From: G963677445 sp963678275
GTDB lineage: Bacteria > Bacteroidota > Ignavibacteria > Ignavibacteriales > Melioribacteraceae
Assembly: GCA_963678275.1 (NCBI GenBank)
Contig: OY782765.1
Coordinates: 2,852,001 to 2,916,000 of the forward strand
Direction of reading: 5' to 3'
Length of the DNA: 64,000 bases
The position numbers and the translations under genes were made by a program. Under the pieces are notes generated by a model that had not been told where the DNA came from, searched no databases, and saw only the letters and a list, made by a program, of their open reading frames with translations. Below are positions 1 to 8,446 of the stretch, piece by piece; the first letter of the stretch is position 1; each line of letters opens with the position of its first letter.

Positions 1-4
1 GGAT

Positions 5-319
5 ATGGTAACCTATTGCACAGCAGTATTCAAGCCGGAAGATAAAATCAGCAGCGAACATCTTGAAGAAATCATTTCACAGAGTCCCATTTTTGAGGAT
101 AAAAACTTTTACACCAACGTGCTCGGCACAGTTTCAAAAACAACAGTTACCAGAAAAAGTAAAATATTCACCAGGGAAAAGAGCATTACACTGCAGATAA
201 GGTATGAAATATTAAAAGTCGTGGATATTGAATTGACTGAAAAGGATTCCGAGTGGATTAAAAAGGATATAAATAAACTTCTCGAACACTTCGAACTGCT
301 TCTTTCAACCCTCGAATAA
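5..319 (+). CDS. Hypothetical protein, possibly cut at the window edge
   Basis: I do not recognise this 104-residue protein. It is hydrophilic, has no signal peptide or membrane segment, and ends in a charged, probably helical stretch. The ATG lies only four bases from the window edge and the codon before it is open, so this could be the C-terminal part of a longer gene. It converges on the lipoprotein gene with only about 10 bases between the two stops and no obvious terminator. Confidence 0.5.
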   Translation: MVTYCTAVFKPEDKISSEHLEEIISQSPIFEDKNFYTNVLGTVSKTTVTRKSKIFTREKSITLQIRYEILKVVDIELTEKDSEWIKKDINKLLEHFELLLSTLE

Positions 320-328
320 GCCTGCGGA

Positions 329-913
329 TCAGGAGGTTCGCCTGGTAAAAAGCTCGTTGAGCAGTATATCCTGGATTTCGAAAAGTTTCTCCTGCTCCAG
401 GTTATTATTCTTTTTAAGTATGTACCCGGCTAATTCATAGTATTTGCCGAGATAATTGAATATAACAGCTCTGCCCCTGGCGCCTCCTTTATCGGTAAAT
501 AAATATGACCTGCACAAAACGCCGTTTAGTTTAAGATTTTTTTCACTTCCGGTCTCAGGTTTATATTGCCCTTCCCTTAGACCAAGCATCATTCTGCTCA
601 GTTCTGCTGCTTCTTTCAATCCATTCTCAGGGGGAATATCTCCCGAAACAGGTATTAATGATATTGCCGCCGAATAATCCTTCTTTATAAGCCATAAATC
701 AGCCGAATAGTGTTTATTATCTTTTGTCCGAAACCACCCTTTGGGAATAGCGAGCTTAATATTACTATTTTCCGCGGCCGCTTTTTCAGAGGTCAGCAGC
801 TTTTCGGGCGAAATTTCGGAGGGTCCCGAACAGGAATTAAATAAGAGAGATACAAATAATATATATAGTATACTAAAAACCCCTCCGGAAGAGGGGTATT
901 TTATTAAACTCAT
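329..913 (-). CDS. Putative lipoprotein of unknown function
   Basis: This 194-residue protein has a lipoprotein signal: a hydrophobic run near residues 13-25 followed by a lipobox (LFNSC), so it is probably anchored to a membrane by the lipidated cysteine. The rest is soluble and I do not recognise it. Its ATG follows directly on the TAA stop of the PorV-like gene, which suggests translational coupling and a joint envelope role. Odd point: codons 6-12 lie inside a GC-rich hairpin followed by a T-run, which looks like a terminator for the upstream gene. No alternative ATG occurs before the signal peptide, so I keep this start. Confidence 0.7.
   Translation of the reverse strand: MSLIKYPSSGGVFSILYILFVSLLFNSCSGPSEISPEKLLTSEKAAAENSNIKLAIPKGWFRTKDNKHYSADLWLIKKDYSAAISLIPVSGDIPPENGLKEAAELSRMMLGLREGQYKPETGSEKNLKLNGVLCRSYLFTDKGGARGRAVIFNYLGKYYELAGYILKKNNNLEQEKLFEIQDILLNELFTRRTS
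875..897 (-). terminator. Terminator-like hairpin inside the start of the lipoprotein gene
   Basis: Read on the minus strand, CCCCTC and GAGGGG form a 6-bp perfect stem with a 5-nt loop, followed directly by TTTTT. It lies just after the stop of the PorV-like gene but within the first 13 codons of the coupled lipoprotein gene, so it may act as a partial terminator. Confidence 0.5.
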
Positions 914-1951
914 TTATTTTCTCAGAAATCTGGTTTCTTCCAGGGTCAGAATAATAGATATCCTGTGTGTATCGGGCAGCCGGTTAATTTCCTCATCGCT
1001 GAAGCGGGCAAATGAGTAGTCAATGTTAAGTTTGGGCAGTTTGATTCCCGCTCCCACAGTAAACTGTTTTACATCATTATACCCCCCCCTGACGGCAAAT
1101 AGTCCTTTATAAGAATATTCAAGCCCGGAATGAAGATCGAAACTTACTCCTCCCAGGTTAAAATTGGAGGCATATTGCCTGTTTTCAAAACGCACATCAA
1201 AATCAAGCGCAGGGGTAATCACGCCGAATCCTGTATCAAACCTGTATGCGGCGCCAAGTTTTGCCGTTGGAGAAATAAGCTCATTTCTTCCGGTGCTCCA
1301 GGCGACGAGGGTGGTTGTAATATCCTGCACATTAGCGCCGAGATAAAGATCATCCAGAGGCGTATATATAACACCGGCGTCGAAACCGATACCGGTCGCG
1401 CTGTATTCGGCAATATCCCTTTTAATAACCTTAACGTTGGCGCCCCATGAAAGTTTATCGGAATGCCGCTTCGCGAAAGTAAAATAGACTGCCCAGTCGG
1501 TATTATTAAATTCAGTAATTTTATCCGGATCAAGTCTTGCGCGCGGATTTGTTATATCATAAATAACTTCGCGGGTTATGGCGTCAACAAGGGCTTCCCT
1601 CGTGTCGGGGATGCCTTCAATACCCAGCCTGAAAATACTAAGCCCGAAGCTCATTTTTTCACCCCAGGGAATTGCCACCGCACCGTAGTTATAATTCACG
1701 AGGTCCCCGAAATGTTCTTCATGCATCAGCGATATCTGGGGATAGTCAATAAGGGCGAGCCCCGCGGGATTCCAGTAACCGGCAGTAACATCATGAACGG
1801 CCGCTGTCTGCGCTCCCCCCATTCCCAGGGCGCGTCCGCCGGCGCCTATCGCCAGAAATTCACCCGCGTATTTGCCTATTACCGTCTGAGCATTTAAACC
1901 GGTGATAACCATAAAAAAGATCAGTATTGTTAAATTTGTCTTTCCGGACAT
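914..1951 (-). CDS. PorV/PorQ-like outer-membrane beta-barrel protein
   Basis: This 345-residue protein has an N-terminal signal peptide ending near LNAQ, then the family hallmark at residues 30-65: a Gly-rich stretch (IGAGGRALGMGGAQTA) and YWNPAGLALID. The remainder is a run of alternating beta strands typical of a 14-stranded outer-membrane barrel. PorV-family proteins act with the type IX secretion system as shuttles or anchors for sorted cargo; many relatives in this phylum have no tested role. It is followed without a gap by a lipoprotein gene. A second family member lies at 55.7-56.7 kb. Confidence 0.8.
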   Translation of the reverse strand: MSGKTNLTILIFFMVITGLNAQTVIGKYAGEFLAIGAGGRALGMGGAQTAAVHDVTAGYWNPAGLALIDYPQISLMHEEHFGDLVNYNYGAVAIPWGEKMSFGLSIFRLGIEGIPDTREALVDAITREVIYDITNPRARLDPDKITEFNNTDWAVYFTFAKRHSDKLSWGANVKVIKRDIAEYSATGIGFDAGVIYTPLDDLYLGANVQDITTTLVAWSTGRNELISPTAKLGAAYRFDTGFGVITPALDFDVRFENRQYASNFNLGGVSFDLHSGLEYSYKGLFAVRGGYNDVKQFTVGAGIKLPKLNIDYSFARFSDEEINRLPDTHRISIILTLEETRFLRK

Positions 1952-2093
1952 ATATATTCCTGTCTAAAAATTTCAAATTGCCAAAAGAAAATTGCCAAAA
2001 TAACATTTAAAATCAAGGGCAATTTTTTGTGGGCTGTTATAATTGTCTGGCCCGCTGTGATGCAAATTAATCATAAAATCAAATAAATGGAAA

Positions 2094-3398
2094 TTATGAA
2101 ATTGTTTTGTAAATCAATGGCGGGGCTTTTGTCTCAGCTTTTTCGAGAACGAGAGCTTCTTTTAAAACCGTCTTAACCCGTTCAATAGTTTCTTTTTTAT
2201 TGGTAAATAGTTTTGCTATCGGCTTATTCTTATCAATTTTATCACCGATTTCAGGATAAAAAATTATTCCGGCAGTGGGATCAATAAGGTCTTCCTTAAC
2301 TTTTCTGCCAGCGCCAAGCTCCAGCGCCGCCATTCCTATTTTATAATTATCTGTTCCCGCGAGCCAGCCTTCTTCTTCTGAAAAAACTTCTTCGGCATAT
2401 TTGGCAGCCTGAAATTTACCGGGATCTTTAAGAAAAGAGATATCTCCCCCCTGCTCTTTCGAAATTTCGAGGAATTTATCGAATGCCTTCCCCGACTTAA
2501 TTATTTCTTTTGAAATTTCCTCACCTTCCTCCTGACTCTCAGCTTTCCCGCCAAGCCATATCATCGCTCCGGCAAGTTTTAATGATAAATCGCTTAGTCC
2601 GGAAACAGTTTCCCCCCGTAAAATTCTCAGGGATTCTTCAACCTCCAGCCAGTTCCCTATATTTTTTCCCAGGGGCTGATTCATATCGGTGATCATGGCA
2701 ATAACTTCCTTCCCGAATGCTTTGGCAGTGGCGGTAAGGGATTCGGCAAGTTCTGTCGACCGGTCATATTCTTTCATAAAGGCGCCCGTTCCGGTTTTAA
2801 CATCCAGCACAAGACCATCAATTCCTTCAGCCAGTTTTTTACTCATTATGCTGCCTGTAATTAATGGTATAGATTCAATTGTCCCGGTAACATCTCTCAG
2901 CGCGTATAATTTCCTGTCCGCGGGAACAAGCTCGGCGGTTTGACCCGCCAGAAACATACCACTTTTTTCCAAAAGATTTCCACATTCGGTAAATGTCAAG
3001 CCGGTTCGAAATCCGGGAATTGATTCAAGTTTATCAAGTGTGCCCCCGGTATGCCCCAGTCCCCTTCCCGAGATCATCGGCACATATACACCGGCGGCTG
3101 CCGCGACAGGAGCAATGATAAGTGAAGTTTTATCACCCACTCCTCCGGTTGAATGTTTATCAACCTTTTTACCTTTGATATCATCAAAATCAAATGTTTT
3201 ACCACTGTGCAGCATCAGGTCGGTAAGATTCGCGGTTTCCTCTTTATCCATTCCCCTGAAATAAACTGCCATTAAAAAAGAGGAAATCTGGTAATCAGGG
3301 ATATTACCTTCGGAATAGTTGTGAATCATAAATTTTAATTCTTCCGGTGTAAGTTTCTCCCCTTCCCTCTTCTTCTTAATTATTTCAACTGTATTCAT
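2094..3398 (-). CDS. pdp: Pyrimidine-nucleoside (thymidine) phosphorylase
   Basis: The enzyme cleaves pyrimidine nucleosides with phosphate to free base and (deoxy)ribose-1-phosphate in the cytoplasm for salvage. It is 434 residues, normal for the family. Visible motifs are the N-terminal helical domain (MNTVEIIKKKREG), the phosphate site KHSTGGVGDKTS, and the family signature SGRGLGHTGGTLDKLES. The C-terminal domain ends with the usual alpha/beta hammerhead region. The reading frame is open upstream, but the family begins at MNTVEII, so I start at 3398. Whether it is strictly thymidine-specific (deoA) or broad (pdp) cannot be told from sequence alone. Confidence 0.93.
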   Translation of the reverse strand: MNTVEIIKKKREGEKLTPEELKFMIHNYSEGNIPDYQISSFLMAVYFRGMDKEETANLTDLMLHSGKTFDFDDIKGKKVDKHSTGGVGDKTSLIIAPVAAAAGVYVPMISGRGLGHTGGTLDKLESIPGFRTGLTFTECGNLLEKSGMFLAGQTAELVPADRKLYALRDVTGTIESIPLITGSIMSKKLAEGIDGLVLDVKTGTGAFMKEYDRSTELAESLTATAKAFGKEVIAMITDMNQPLGKNIGNWLEVEESLRILRGETVSGLSDLSLKLAGAMIWLGGKAESQEEGEEISKEIIKSGKAFDKFLEISKEQGGDISFLKDPGKFQAAKYAEEVFSEEEGWLAGTDNYKIGMAALELGAGRKVKEDLIDPTAGIIFYPEIGDKIDKNKPIAKLFTNKKETIERVKTVLKEALVLEKAETKAPPLIYKTIS

Positions 3399-3570
3399 AG
3401 CAACTCTGAATTTTAGAAAAAAGACAAATATACAATGGCTTGATGGAAAAATGCCAATAATTATCAGGTAAATCTTATTACACAATGTCTCTTTTATTGA
3501 AATTATTCTTCAATTTCAATATTATGCAAGCCACATTCAAAAAAATATTCAAGTAACAAATGAGGCTTAT

Positions 3571-4818
3571 ATGTTTGATCCTGATTATAATTTCACCTGT
3601 ATCGACAGGTTCCTGAAATATGTAAAAATTGATACAAAATCGGATGAAGATTCCACTACATTTCCAAGTGATCCCAAACAGCTTGAATTATCAAAAATTC
3701 TTGTTGAAGAACTTAAAGAAGTGGGACTTACCGACGCCGCGCTTGATGATTCCGGTTATGTTATGGCAACTCTTCCGGCAAATACTGATAAAGATGTTGA
3801 TGTCATCGGGTTTATTGCCCATGTGGATACATCTCCTGCTGTAAGCGGAAAAGATGTAAATCCCCGGTTTGTTAAAAACTACCAGGGCGGGGATATTAAA
3901 TTACCCAAAGGAGGTAAAGTTATTGAAGCCGATTCAAATCCCGAATTAAAGGATATGATTGGTTATGACATAATTACCACCGACGGAACCACTCTGCTCG
4001 GCGCGGATGATAAAGCCGGCATCGCCGAAATTATGGACGCGATGAATTACCTCGTTAAACATCCTGAAATAAAACACGGAACAATAAAAGTATGTTTTAC
4101 TCCCGATGAAGAGGTTGGCCGCGGAACAGAGCAGTTTGATGTAAAAAAATTCGGCGCGAAATATGCCTACACCATTGATGGCGGAACTCGCGGTGAAGTT
4201 GAATCCGAGACTTTCAGCGCGGATGCCGTTGTAATAAAATTCCATGGAATAAATGTCCATCCCGGTTACGCGAAAGATAAAATGGTAAATTCAATCAAAG
4301 TTGCCTCCCATTTTATGGAACTTCTGCCGAAAGATTCTCTTTCACCTGAAACTACTGATGGAAGAGATGGATATGTTCACTGTGTTAATTTTTCGGGTAA
4401 TGAGGAAACAACAACTCTGAAGTTTATCATAAGGGACTTTATTGATGAAAAACTTAAAGAATATGAAGAATTCCTCGAAAAACTGGTTAACCAGGCTGTT
4501 GAAGCTTTCCCCGGATCTAAAGCTGATTTCGAAGTAATTGAACAATACAGAAATATGCGCCAGATAATCGATAAACATCCCCAGGTTATCGATTTCGCCG
4601 TTGAAGCAATGAAAAGACTCGATATCAAACCGATTCAGCATCCTATCAGAGGCGGCACAGATGGCGCCAGATTGAGCTTTATGGGTCTGCCTACCCCCAA
4701 TCTTTTCGCGGGCGGACATAATTTCCACGCAATCACCGAATATGTCGCGGTTGAAGATATCAAAATGGCAACAAAATTAATTGTTGAGCTTGCGCAGGTC
4801 TGGGAAGAAAAAGCGTAA
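3571..4818 (+). CDS. pepT: Peptidase T (tripeptide aminopeptidase, M20 family)
   Basis: This cytoplasmic dizinc exopeptidase removes the N-terminal residue of tripeptides. It has 415 residues, close to the E. coli length. Zinc-ligand and catalytic motifs are all present: AHVDTS at residues 83-88, LGADDKAG, the general base and ligand pair in PDEEVGRG, and TIDGG, with the final histidine in AGGHNFHA. The dimerisation lid domain lies between (HPGYAKDKMVNS). A GAGG Shine-Dalgarno lies about 9 bases before the ATG. The gene is transcribed divergently from the nucleoside phosphorylase, so the two share the 170-bp promoter region. Confidence 0.95.
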   Translation: MFDPDYNFTCIDRFLKYVKIDTKSDEDSTTFPSDPKQLELSKILVEELKEVGLTDAALDDSGYVMATLPANTDKDVDVIGFIAHVDTSPAVSGKDVNPRFVKNYQGGDIKLPKGGKVIEADSNPELKDMIGYDIITTDGTTLLGADDKAGIAEIMDAMNYLVKHPEIKHGTIKVCFTPDEEVGRGTEQFDVKKFGAKYAYTIDGGTRGEVESETFSADAVVIKFHGINVHPGYAKDKMVNSIKVASHFMELLPKDSLSPETTDGRDGYVHCVNFSGNEETTTLKFIIRDFIDEKLKEYEEFLEKLVNQAVEAFPGSKADFEVIEQYRNMRQIIDKHPQVIDFAVEAMKRLDIKPIQHPIRGGTDGARLSFMGLPTPNLFAGGHNFHAITEYVAVEDIKMATKLIVELAQVWEEKA

Positions 4819-4852
4819 TATTAAAATTATTCCCATTTTATAATCATCCGAT

Positions 4853-4881
4853 AATCCCTCCCCTTCATGAGGGAAGGGATT
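4853..4881. repeat. Hairpin of the CCCTCCCC type
   Basis: AATCCCTCCCCT pairs with AGGGAAGGGATT around a TCATG loop with one mismatch. There is no T-run on either side, so it is not a classical terminator. The same kind of stem occurs at 7246-7306, suggesting a dispersed small repeat. Confidence 0.6.
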
Positions 4882-5100
4882 CAGGGTGAGCTTAACAAAA
4901 CTTTATTACAGAGCTCCTGACATCACGTATATTGAAATGCAACTATTTTATCATCTTCTTCCATTAACTGGCAGAATAATAACAGTAAGAATTTTTCGTT
5001 ATCCTCTCTCAAAATCGTTTTTATCTTTTTAAGCGACCTCAAAAAAATAAGCGTTAAAAAAATCAAATGAACGGAGCGTTAAAAAAGGAAAGCTGTTTGA

Positions 5101-5122
5101 GGCACATGTCTTTTTATGTGCC
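5101..5122. repeat. 7-bp perfect hairpin within the MITE-like block
   Basis: GGCACAT and ATGTGCC form a perfect stem around an 8-nt T-rich loop. It sits in the middle of the block bounded by inverted ends and belongs to a larger AT-rich structured segment. Confidence 0.6.
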
Positions 5123-5173
5123 GAGTTCTTTCATTTTAGCGGAGAGAATTGATTTTTAGCTTATTTTTTTGCA

Positions 5174-5216
5174 GTCTTGACTTTTTTGTTACTTTTTGTG
5201 TCAAGACAAAAAGTAA
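5174..5216. repeat. Two mutually exclusive hairpins
   Basis: GTCTTGAC (5174-5181) can pair with GTCAAGAC (5200-5207). TTACTTTTTGT (5189-5199) can instead pair with ACAAAAAGTAA (5206-5216), an 11-bp perfect stem. The two stems share bases 5189-5207, so only one can form at a time. Confidence 0.6.
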
Positions 5217-5460
5217 GGGCATATTTTATAAAATATATTTGGTAAGATTCATGACAATTCCCATTGGTTTTGGCTTTGCCAGCTGAGGTATATTTCAAAT
5301 TATATCACGCAAGCAAAATTATAAACGCAATTCTTTTAAACAGAATTTCTGATACAAGTCGCATACGTATATACGCAACAAAAAATCTATGTTGTTTTAT
5401 TTCAATACTTTATGTTTCTGATGTCAGGAGCCCTGTATTATAAACCCATCTAATCTTAAT

Positions 5461-6915
5461 TCATCCCTTTATCACTCCCACCGGGCGGATTTTCGCTATC
5501 TTTTTTGTTATTCCCGCTTTATGCATTATCTCAACCACATCGGCTACATCCTTATAAGCTTCAGGCATTTCTTCGGCGATAGTTTTTTTACCTTTTGCTC
5601 TTATCGCCAGACCGCCCCTTTCAAGTTCCCTGACAAGGTCCCTGTCTCTTGCCGAACGCAGGGCTTTCGATCTGCTTTTTACCCTGCCCGCTCCGTGGCA
5701 TGAACTGCCGAATGTTTCTTCCATTGCTTTTGAGGTTCCCAGTGCTATATATGAATATCTGCCCATATCGCCGGGAATGAGAACCGGCTGACCAATACCC
5801 GTGTATTTTGCCGGTATTAATTTACTCTCAGCGCCGAAAGCGCGAGTGGCTCCCTTCCTGTGAACGCAAAGTTTTTTTGTTTCCCCGTCAACTGTATGTT
5901 CCTCAATCTTCGCGATATTATGGGCCACATCATAAAGAAGATTAAACCGCAGCTCCTGTTCCGATATATTTAGAACATTAAGAAAACTTTCTTTCGCGAG
6001 GTGCATTATTATCTGCCTGTTATTCCATGCGAAATTTGCCGCGCATTTCATGGCTGTAAAATACTCTTTTCCTTCAGGCGAATTCAATGGCGCCCCGGCA
6101 AGCTGCCTGTCGGGCAGTTTAAGACCATACTTTTCCTCACAGTTTTGCAGAAGTTTAAGATTATCTTCACATACCTGGTACCCCAAACCGCGAGAACCTG
6201 TATGAATCTGCACTACAATTTGTCCCGGGAACAGGCCGAAGACCTCCGCGACCGCCGCGTCATATACCTCCTCAACCACATCAATCTCGGCAAAATGATT
6301 GCCCGAACCCAGAGTGCCTGCCTGGTTAAGTCCCCTTTCTATTGCCCTGCCCGAAACCGCGGCCGAATCGGCGTCCTTCATCGCTCCTCTCTCTTCAGTA
6401 GTCTCAAGGTCCGATTCCGATCCGAATCCCTGCTCAACCGCCCACGCGGATCCTTTTTCCAGAATTGAGGCCACATCATTCCTGTTCAGTTTTTTAATAG
6501 CTCCATGAGCGCCGACTCCTGTCGGGATTCGATCAAACATATCCTCCACAAGCCGCCTGATCTTTTTTTCACTCTTTTTATATTTAAGTGATGTGGTCGC
6601 CAGCCTGACTCCGCAATTAATATCATAACCCACTCCCCCAGGAGAAATCCACCCTTCTTCGGCGTCTGTCGCCGCGACGCCCCCTATAGGGAAACCATAT
6701 CCCCAGTGAATGTCAGGCATCGCCATGCTGTACTTCACAATCCCCGGCAGATGAGCCACATTAATAACCTGTTTTATCGATTCGTCATTCTGAAGAGTTT
6801 TTTCCATCAGCTTCTGCGACATATAAATTCTGCCCGGCACAAGCATTTTTCCCCCACGTGGAATCTCCCAAAGGAAATCATGTATCTTCTCAAGTTTTAC
6901 ACCATTAATAATCAT
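5461..6915 (-). CDS. rtcB: RNA-splicing/repair ligase RtcB
   Basis: RtcB joins RNA ends with 2',3'-cyclic phosphate (or 3'-phosphate) to 5'-OH ends, using GTP and Mn2+, through a guanylylated histidine. The 484-residue protein carries the whole active site at positions matching archaeal RtcB: D98 and C101 in GGVGYDINCGV, N206 and H207 in GSGNHFAE, H238 in IHTGSRG, H332 in YDVAHN, and H407 (the expected guanylylation site) in SSCHGAGR. The start MIINGVKL is the usual family start. Archease, its activator, is encoded upstream on the same strand, separated by about 750 bp of repeats. Likely roles are tRNA repair or splicing. Confidence 0.96.
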   Translation of the reverse strand: MIINGVKLEKIHDFLWEIPRGGKMLVPGRIYMSQKLMEKTLQNDESIKQVINVAHLPGIVKYSMAMPDIHWGYGFPIGGVAATDAEEGWISPGGVGYDINCGVRLATTSLKYKKSEKKIRRLVEDMFDRIPTGVGAHGAIKKLNRNDVASILEKGSAWAVEQGFGSESDLETTEERGAMKDADSAAVSGRAIERGLNQAGTLGSGNHFAEIDVVEEVYDAAVAEVFGLFPGQIVVQIHTGSRGLGYQVCEDNLKLLQNCEEKYGLKLPDRQLAGAPLNSPEGKEYFTAMKCAANFAWNNRQIIMHLAKESFLNVLNISEQELRFNLLYDVAHNIAKIEEHTVDGETKKLCVHRKGATRAFGAESKLIPAKYTGIGQPVLIPGDMGRYSYIALGTSKAMEETFGSSCHGAGRVKSRSKALRSARDRDLVRELERGGLAIRAKGKKTIAEEMPEAYKDVADVVEIMHKAGITKKIAKIRPVGVIKG

Positions 6916-7004
6916 CTTATCTCCTGTCTTTTATTTGATATTTCCCACCTTATTCCCCAAACATCGTAATCTTAATCGTAATCCTTCCCCGGCAATGAAG
7001 AAAA

Positions 7005-7041
7005 GTCCGCCGCGGCGGACCACCCCCTCTGCCACAGGCAT
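7005..7041. repeat. 16-bp palindrome plus dispersed-repeat fragment
   Basis: GTCCGCCGCGGCGGAC (7005-7020) is a perfect palindrome. The next 22 bases (7020-7041, starting CCACCCCCTCTGCC) recur exactly at 30134-30155 inside the 195-bp cruciform, so this is a piece of the same dispersed repeat family. Confidence 0.7.
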
Positions 7042-7245
7042 CCCAAAGGGCAAAGAGGGATAAAAGAGGTAAATCCCCCTTTGGAGGAGGTGGCGCTAAG
7101 ATAGTGAAACGAAAGGAATATTGTGCGAATATAATTATCACCAATATCAATATTCTTCGCTATATGTTTTTCGTATATCATTTTAATAGAATAATAACAT
7201 TATCAGGCTAACCTATTGTTATTAAATTCTTTACAACCTCACCCC

Positions 7246-7306
7246 AGCCCCTCTCCTTATCAAGGAGAGGGGCTTTAAAAGTCCCTCCCCTTACTAAGGG
7301 GAGGGA
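7246..7306. repeat. Two perfect GC-rich hairpins in tandem
   Basis: AGCCCCTCTCCTT pairs perfectly with AAGGAGAGGGGCT around ATC (7246-7274). TCCCTCCCCTT then pairs with AAGGGGAGGGA around ACT (7282-7306), followed by TTTT. The second could terminate plus-strand transcripts, but no plus-strand gene lies nearby. I read both as dispersed repeat hairpins in the rtcB-archease gap (6916-7670), which holds no gene I can support. Confidence 0.6.
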
Positions 7307-7410
7307 TTTTCCCAGAGGGATGCCTCTGGCAAGGGTGGGGTTAGAATGTCAGAAAAACACTAAAAATACCATATTATTACTCTATCTTACTACCATTACC
7401 GCCTGCCCCA

Positions 7411-7574
7411 AAGGGATGCTCCTGGCAAGGGGATGGCCTCCGGTCGTCTTTTGCCGGAGATCGGGGGAGAATTTACCTCGAGTAACCATAAAACTTTTAC
7501 CTGGCAAATAAACTTTTCAACTCATTGATATATTTCTTACCATTTTGCATAGAATTTAACTCCTTACGGAATAA
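7411..7574 (+). repeat. Dispersed repeat, copy A
   Basis: The stretch contains the landmarks GGCAAGGGGATGGCC, GGGGGAGAATTTACCTCGAG, CTTTTACCTGGCAA, ATTTCTTACCATTTTGC and TAGAATTTAACTCCTTACGG. The same landmarks in the same order occur at 30235-30392, and the last part recurs at 27151-27225. All copies lie in large intergenic gaps. Confidence 0.65.
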
Positions 7575-7670
7575 TCTGGCCATGCCTGTAAAATATCTGA
7601 CCGGCAGGAGGCTGAGACTGTCGAAGCCCCGGAAACCACGAAAAAACATCAGGCTCCGGGAGACCTTCGC

Positions 7671-8093
7671 TCAAATATCAAAAACAATTATCGTTTCCAA
7701 CCGGCCATCCTTCTCAATTATCTCAAGCTGATGATAAGTTACAGCTTTTATCTCTTCATGCAGCTCATGAAATTTCTCGTTATATTTCTCAAATTTTACG
7801 TCGGCTTTGAGTCTGTATTTCCCCATGGTCAAATTTATAAGCTCAATATCTGTTTCTGCCGGCAGCAAATGTTCAGAAGAAAAGAGGAAATTCAGCTCAT
7901 TAAGGAAATCCACCAGCATCTCTTCCGGCGAGGGAGAATGAATAATAATCTTTTTTTTAATTCCCTTTCCACCTTTGCCTTCAAATAATGCCGAGGAATA
8001 GGCGTTAAACCCGGCTTCCGCCAATTCGGCCAGATCATGACCACTAATTCTCGCCGCGATATCGGCGTCATGATCTAAAAATTCAAAATTCAT
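7671..8093 (-). CDS. Archease, activator of RtcB RNA ligase
   Basis: Archease speeds up and broadens RtcB ligation by promoting its guanylylation. This 140-residue protein shows the family pattern: HDADIAARISG near the N terminus, LVDFLNELNFLF in the middle, and the conserved end AVTYHQLEI followed by the C-terminal VFDI. I chose the ATG at 8093 because an AAAAAGG Shine-Dalgarno lies 5 bases before it; an ATG seven codons further upstream is possible. rtcB lies downstream on the same strand. The divergent neighbour is gatE, so the 350-bp gap holds promoters for both directions. Confidence 0.9.
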   Translation of the reverse strand: MNFEFLDHDADIAARISGHDLAELAEAGFNAYSSALFEGKGGKGIKKKIIIHSPSPEEMLVDFLNELNFLFSSEHLLPAETDIELINLTMGKYRLKADVKFEKYNEKFHELHEEIKAVTYHQLEIIEKDGRLETIIVFDI

Positions 8094-8446
8094 GTAAACC
8101 TTTTTTATTGACAAATATAATGATAAAAATATTATACATGCATTCGAAAACTTTTATCCGCCCGTTTATGATTTAATAACAGGTCAAAATAATCCGCGAG
8201 AGCTGAATTCCTCATTTCCTTTTTAATATTATCCAATTTTTTTTTACCCGATAATTCCTTATTTTCACCAGATAAATTAATGCAAATACTCTGTTTATTC
8301 ACCTATGGCTAAATCTTTTTTGAACGACTTTAATTTTAATAATATAAACAACTCTTAAATATCCGAAACCAGGGAAGGATACAATGTTTTAGTATCCTTT
8401 TTTTGTTTTAAAAGGAATAATAAAAAGGAAACATCCGGGATAAATT
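8094..8446. other. Divergent control region between archease and gatE
   Basis: This 353-bp AT-rich gap has no gene. It must contain the promoter for archease on the minus strand and for gatE-gatD on the plus strand. Its one clear signal is the terminator-like hairpin at 8375-8404. I could not identify promoter boxes with confidence. Confidence 0.5.
8375..8404 (+). terminator. Leader terminator/attenuator upstream of gatE
   Basis: AAGGATAC and GTATCCTT form an 8-bp perfect stem with a 9-nt loop, running into a stretch of seven T residues. It points toward gatE and ends about 40 bases before its start codon. No plus-strand gene precedes it for over 3.5 kb, so it is best read as an attenuator in the gatE leader. 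A TATCC at 8360-8364 could compete for the left arm, a weak candidate antiterminator. Confidence 0.55.

Larger units (their letters stand above)
4905..5439. mobile_element. MITE-like gene-free block with 21-bp inverted ends
   Basis: The block starts with a 21-bp sequence (4905-4925, core CTCCTGACATCA) and ends with its reverse complement (5419-5439), 19 of 21 bases matching. Just inside both ends a related TATTGAAAT stretch recurs in inverted orientation. The 535 bp contain no plausible gene but hold two strong internal hairpins. This architecture fits a non-autonomous miniature transposable element. No clear target-site duplication was found, so a pair of old repeats framing spacer DNA is the alternative. 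Confidence 0.45.

Noticed and set aside
3399..3485. Longer nucleoside phosphorylase with a hydrophobic N-terminus
   Set aside because: The upstream frame looks like a membrane segment by chance; the family begins at MNTVEII (3398).
4853..4881. Terminator of pepT
   Set aside because: The stem has a mismatch and no T-run; it matches the dispersed CCCTCCCC hairpins.
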